A DNA stretch of 64,000 nt from Prostheceraeus crozeri. Lineage: Eukaryota; Platyhelminthes; Polycladida; Euryleptidae. The notes beneath the pieces were generated by a model. It saw only the letters and a program-made list of their open reading frames with translations, ran no database searches and was not told the DNA's origin. Shown in pieces: positions 59,474-64,000 of this stretch; the stretch's first letter is position 1, and the number at the start of each line of letters is the position of its first letter. A program made the translations under genes and the position numbers. The stretch lies in assembly GCA_907163375.1 (NCBI GenBank), contig CAJQUW010006115.1, positions 62,001 to 126,000 of the forward strand, in the 5' to 3' direction.

Positions 59474-60860
59474 TCAACGTAATACAACCCACGAAGAGTT
59501 TTGAAAAGTTTTAGGATTACTCATGATATTTTGAAAAACAAGGAGCAGCACATAAACCAGGTTGTCCAGGGCAATCTGCACATCGGAAGACAGTTTCCAT
59601 TCGCTTTTCGGTTTGGCAGCAAACACGGCATCTCTTGTGAGGTCGACGTTCTCCTTTTCTTGCTGGAATACGTTCAAGTTTATGTTGTGGATCGATTGAT
59701 TGCTGGTCGTTGTACTAGTCGAGGTCTTCCGACAGGATTTCGTCCAATACCAGTCTGTTAGACCAAACGATTGACAGATTTCATGCAGTAATCTAGGTAG
59801 TTCATTTGACCCATCATTTTTCCTGTAGAGAATCCATGAATTGTAATGCATGATTTGAATTAAGTGCAAACAGTATTTAACAAACCCTAATTTTTTCGAT
59901 TGATATCGTAATGGTGAAGTGCGGCATCCAAACGGTCGACACCTCCCACATATAAGTGTTGTAATTCAATACAGATCGTCACTTCTTAATCGTTTCGCGT
60001 TTCGTGGTGTTCACCTTACATTATGCGACTGACCTCAACGTCTTCAGCAGTAGCAAACGTGCCCATCAAGTAAACAGTCTTCTTTCCAGACGACTTTTGA
60101 TCCATACAAGTTTTACAAAAAGAACTTCTCCGTTGCGGGAATAAGATTGATACTTAACAGGCATATTTAAGTGCTTTAGTTCGTTCGGAACGCCCTGGTT
60201 AGCTTTTACAGTTCCAGTCATTAATGTATCATTGCGAAACAGGTATTGGGCTAATCTGAAGGAAGTGTAAAAGTTATCAAGATAAATGTGGTAACCTTGA
60301 TCAAAAGGGTCTACAATAATTCTACAATAATTCTTTCCGAAACTGCTAACGCTTAAGCATCAGGATGAGGTCAATCCGACAGCTCGATTTTCAGTACTCA
60401 AGCCACGAAGCATCATCTTCTAAACGTAACCTGACTCGGACTCTGCCAATACATATGATTTTATTCCATAACTTCTACGTTTGCTTGGGATATATTGTCG
60501 TATTCTTAAACGTCCTTTGAACAACATGAGAGTCTCATCTATAGATATTTGACGGTTTTGTAGGTAAGTATTTCGGCATATACCATTAACTTTGTTCAGA
60601 AATGGTCGTATTTTTGATAAATAATCATTGTCCAAATTTTCTGGATCTGAAGAACGAATATAGTTCAGAATTAACTGAAATCGGCCACGGGATAGAAATT
60701 CAGATGAAGAGAATATCCCTTGACGAAATACCACAATCGCCACTCCAGTATGCTGCAAGGATAGGCTTCTTGTTCAAAGCCATTAAAAATTGCAATCCAA
60801 TAGACTTTTTTATTTCATTGACTGCAACCGTGTGATTCTTGCTTACAACTGACCGGTGTT
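59474..60860 (-). pseudogene. decayed piggyBac (DDE_Tnp_1_7) transposase
   Basis: The minus strand carries, in several frames, the ordered blocks of a piggyBac/PGBD4-like transposase: AAYWSGD-type wording near 60760; FLSRGRFQLILNYIRSSDPE, KIRPFLNKVNGICRNTY and ISIDETLMLFKGRL then YIPSKRRSYGIKSYVL (60758-60420, a clean 112-codon frame); YLDNFYTSFRLAQYLFRND and TGTVKANQGVPNELK (about 60300-60180); and NSWILYRKN (about 59840). D in SIDET and D in LDNFYTS correspond to the first two catalytic aspartates. Frame changes and in-frame stops (for example right after ESESGYV at 60420) show that it is dead. No terminal repeats were identified. Confidence 0.9.
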
Positions 60861-60931
60861 ACTCTTCAGCGGAAGTCGTGGATGACGTCTGACATCTTTA
60901 TCGACTGGGTGAACCATAGAGTAGGTATATG

Positions 60932-61710
60932 AGGTAGAGTGGTAACTCCGCATTTATTAAATCCCCAATGTGTATACACTTTAGATTTTATTAAATGAAC
61001 TCAAGAGAGATGCAAGTGGTATTGTCACCAAATGTGAGATATGCAAATCTTTGCAGTTTTGAAGAAATTACCACGGAATTGAGTGATCATGATAGTAATG
61101 CAGAAGGAAATGATGGTATTTTACAGATCCTCCGTGTCATGACAGCCTTGGAGAGGTAATGATTGTTAAATTAGCAACTCGATGACTTGTTATTGCCTTC
61201 ATGCTCAACCTGAAAAGAATCTTCTTAATTAAACAACCTGCCACTGCAAAATATCATTATAAAAGACAATGATTTAAATCAATTTTGAGAGATGTAAATG
61301 GATCCATATCACTATTCAGATTCAAGAAATGAAATATGAACTTAGTAAATCATAAAATCATGCCAATGAAAATTGAATTATAAACTTGAAATTTCATCCA
61401 AGAAAGCACGAATAAGATCGCAACATTTTCATAAAGACATCCATTATAATATAGATCACGAAATTCCTTTGCAAATTAGCTTAATTTCCGCTTAGCTAGA
61501 CTGCATATTAGCAAATGTTCATTCCTTTTGATATCCAACTTGCTTCATACTACTTACGTCATCTCGGTAGTATTTAAAATGGCAAAAATTTAGCTTTTTC
61601 AATACTGCTCAAATAATATTTTGGACCACAGGAACATAATCTCCGCAGAAAAACTGAATATTTTCATATAAAAGTTTTCACTGTATACACATACCTTTTT
61701 GAGTCGACTC
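60932..61710 (+). mobile_element. repeat family X, third full-length copy
   Basis: AGGTAGAGTGGTAACTCCGC at the start, CCCCAATGTGTATACACTTT, and GAGTCGACTC at the end; collinear with 46332-47098. Confidence 0.8.
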
Positions 61711-61727
61711 CATAGAGGAAGTATATG

Positions 61728-61905
61728 TAGGTAGAGTGTCGACTGAAAAAAGTACCTGTATACAGTGAAAATTTATATACGAAAAGATTCAGTTTTTCGT
61801 GGAGATTAGTTCCCGTGGTCCAAAAAATTATTTGAGCAGTGTCAAAAAAGTCAAAATTTTGCCAATTTATATACTACCGAGATGACTCTCCTATATAAGT
61901 AGGAT
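61728..61905 (-). mobile_element. repeat family X, inverted right-end fragment
   Basis: TAGGTAGAGTGTCGACTGAA, GTATACAGTGAAAATTTATA and CCAAAAAATTATTTGAGCAG are the reverse complement of the right 180 bp of 60932-61710. The two are tail-to-tail with about 17 bp between, giving a large hairpin. Confidence 0.8.
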
Positions 61906-61914
61906 ATATATTAT

Positions 61915-63461
61915 ATATAATAATAATAATAATAATATGCGCTTTATTTTTTTCAGAATGAAAATCGTTCATTACAGAGAAATGCATAATCATCGTTGGT
62001 GTAACGAATTGTAGAAAGAACACATGTATAAAGTAAAGCAACGGCTTCGTCTATCTGTTCGTCTGGATGGCAAAATGTATCTTCCAGATTCAGACATTGG
62101 CGGGAATAAGTAGCTTAGTATGTGATCTTCATTTGCGATGCAGTTGAATAGCTTTAATGCCTGGTCATGCCTTTGAAGATCAAAAGCTGGCAAAGTCTCG
62201 CAATCGCATTGGGCACAACATAAAAGCTTGTGGAATCGCCTCTGTATGCGTTCTAGACGGTTCACATCTGTCATATGCAATCCTACGAAGAGTGGACCGC
62301 AGTACTCAACCAGAGATCTTACAAGACCAAAGTAAACAGTTTTCAAATTTCTGTCGGACAATAAAGGTCGCAATATTCTAAGGACGTAAAACTTGCGGGA
62401 AGCACTTCTAATGGTGTTATCTACATGCGTTGACCAAGTTCCTTTAGAATTGAAATGAACTCCAAGAATACATAGAGAATCAACCACTTGAGTGCCAGGA
62501 ATGTATACAGCGTTGACTCTGGAATGTTTGAAAATTGTCAAAGTCTTGCATTTCATTTCATTGATTTTCAGATTCATTGATTCAGACCATTCCAAAAGTT
62601 GTTCATGACATTGTATGATGTGATTATTGTCGCTCAATTTGAAAACAGGGAAACAAAGTGTTGTATCGTCTGCATACTTGACTATATGACAATCCGGGTG
62701 ATCGATCTTAAACGAACTTGTGGCAACGCAGTACAAGAAAGGTCCCAAAATTGATCCCTGTGGTATGCCGGACGTCACATTTGCAATATTACTGGATGCA
62801 AGGCCGATTCTGACAAATTGCCTCCGATCTTCAAAATAGTCAATTATCCAATTAATGAATCCTAGCGGAAATTGCAACTGCATCAACCGATTGATTATAT
62901 GGTTTGACTTTAACGAATCAAACGCCTTTGAGTAATCATAGGCAGCAACCGCAACAGCATCAGTATTAATGTCTTCCAAGCACGCAGTTATATAATCGTG
63001 GAGGGAGATCAATGCGCAGCACGTCGACGATCGTGGGCGAAATCCAAATTACTGAAGTCCATAGTTACTTATGAATTTAGATTTCATTGATTTTGCCACA
63101 ATTTGCTCGAGCAATTTTCCAGGCAGTCTAATCAACGAAATTGGTCTCAAGTCATTTAAGGAAGGATTTGAAATTTTTGGCACTGGGCACACGGACGACG
63201 TTTTCCAAAGTTCGGGGACCTGTCGAGATACAATGGACTCTTCAATAAGCTTGGCGATTGGCTCGGCTAGGAAACAGGATGCACTTTTATAAAGTATAGT
63301 CGGCAAGTCAGGTGACGATTTGTTCGATGGGATTAGGTTTATGAGTCTTTCAATATCTTGAGGAGAAACAGAGACACACCAGTCATTACCATATTCAGTT
63401 AGTCTTGCGCATGGTTCGGATTTCTGAAATACTGACGAGAGTTGAGTGTTGATCGCTTCTA
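61915..63461 (-). mobile_element. LINE, 5'-truncated, RT domain nearly open
   Basis: The minus strand is open from the truncation point (about 63461) to the stop at 61990, apart from one TAA at 63049-63051 where the family usually has a residue before FGFRP. Blocks in order: LRPISLI, FGFRPRSSTCCALI, DYSKAFDSL, SGIPQGSILGPFL, KYADDTTLC (catalytic DD), LKINEMKCKTL, LGVHF and VRSLVEYCGPLF. This is a non-LTR reverse transcriptase of the CR1/L2/Jockey broad group. The 3' end has AATAAA then an (ATT)n tail at 61917-61939. The endonuclease part is missing through 5' truncation. The near-open frame means a young copy. Confidence 0.92.
61917..61939. repeat. (ATA/ATT)n microsatellite, LINE tail
   Basis: TAATAATAATAATAATAAT lies directly after the LINE 3' end; short tandem tails are usual for CR1/L2-type LINEs. 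Confidence 0.8.
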
Positions 63462-64000
63462 AGTAAGTAAGTAAGTAATGCGTTTATTGTAAGAGAATGA
63501 CAATCATTTATACAAAAGTAAATTCACAACAATAAGTATAATGAAATAGAAAAACCGTTTGTTGAAGCAGAAACCTCAGAAAAAATAGAAGAAAAACACT
63601 ATTTACAAGCTTGTTTCACTGTTCGCCAGCATGCATGACCACATGAAGAAAGAGTTTTGTCGGCGTGATGTCAAACACGGATTCAAACGAAATTTGCCAG
63701 AATGAGTCATTCGGACAGGCACTAAAGCATGGAGTGGGTGAGCAGGTGACTGACACTTAAATAAAAATTTACAAATCAGATCTTTGCGCATGTTGTCAAA
63801 ATCAGGAATAATGTGGCATTTACAATCTTCATTACAGATGATGCGATGCGCTCGCCTCCGAAATTTATTTATCTCATTACTTATCTCTGATGACAATCTA
63901 CAAAAAAGCGGAGTGGCGTACATAAGTAGAGAGACAACACAGCTATGAAAAACTTCAACCAATTTTGATTTACAGACATAGGGCTTCAATGTGCGTATCA
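63462..64000 (-). mobile_element. second LINE, 3' part, running off the window
   Basis: The minus-strand frame from the window edge to 63603 reads KLVEVFHSCVVSLLMYATPL, then INKFRRRAHRII and onward, the C-terminal region after the RT of related LINEs. The 3' end is a TTAC tetranucleotide tail at about 63462-63478, preceded by AATAAA. It differs from the neighbouring LINE in sequence and tail. The first LINE's truncated 5' end abuts this tail. Confidence 0.8.

Noticed and set aside
59501-59761. 86-codon plus-strand frame
   Set aside because: Shadow of the piggyBac transposase remnant.
62157-63292. Plus-strand frames of 73-74 codons
   Set aside because: Antisense shadows of the LINE reverse transcriptase.

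Overview
This window is eukaryotic: AT-rich, intron-bearing and dominated by transposable elements, with only a few host-type exons. Marine-animal repeats (tRNA-headed SINE, LINEs, a Penelope-like element, several hAT families), a plexin exon, a DUF4806-like exon pair and a free-standing P2X7 'ballast' domain suggest a marine invertebrate. An ambulacrarian such as an echinoderm is my best guess, held weakly, because nothing here fixes the phylum.

Region by region. 1-9.3 kb: four copies of one tRNA-headed SINE, a decayed LINE (endonuclease and RT pieces, the RT piece carrying a 115/117-bp triplication) and a weak transposase-like fragment. 9.3-10.0 kb (minus): a well-supported plexin-type exon with a signal peptide and half a sema domain. 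10-17.4 kb: mostly non-coding, with a 111-bp perfect-stem MITE and one unidentified open frame. 17.43-20.02 kb: a TIR-bounded segment enclosing a two-exon gene for a P2X7 C-terminal ballast-domain protein, which is the most interesting object here. 22.1-23.5 kb: five tandem 298-bp units, each with a tRNA-Thr(AGT)-like sequence on the minus strand. 25.0 kb: a TTAA-flanked MITE. 27.8-30.8 kb: nested transposons (a hAT element inside a second TIR element inside a third repeat). 33.8-35.1 kb: a TA-flanked element. 37.7-38.9 kb: two exons of a DUF4806-like host gene. 39.4-40.4 kb: a second hAT copy with a perfect 8-bp target duplication. 41.7-42.5 kb: a Penelope-like fragment between 205-bp inverted repeats. 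46.3-47.1 kb: another copy of the 27.8-kb repeat. 48.25-50.09 kb (minus): a two-exon gene for a secreted eight-cysteine peptide. 53.06-53.77 kb: another hAT-type element with a perfect 8-bp duplication. 56.3 kb: a mobile-element nuclease-like fragment. 57.6-57.9 kb: a minisatellite. 59.5-60.9 kb: a decayed piggyBac transposase. 61.9-64 kb: two abutting LINE 3' parts.

The host-type genes (plexin, ballast protein, DUF4806-like, cysteine-rich peptide) show no sign of working together; they are isolated exons in a repeat-rich landscape. Family calls rest on motif reading alone, with no database search.
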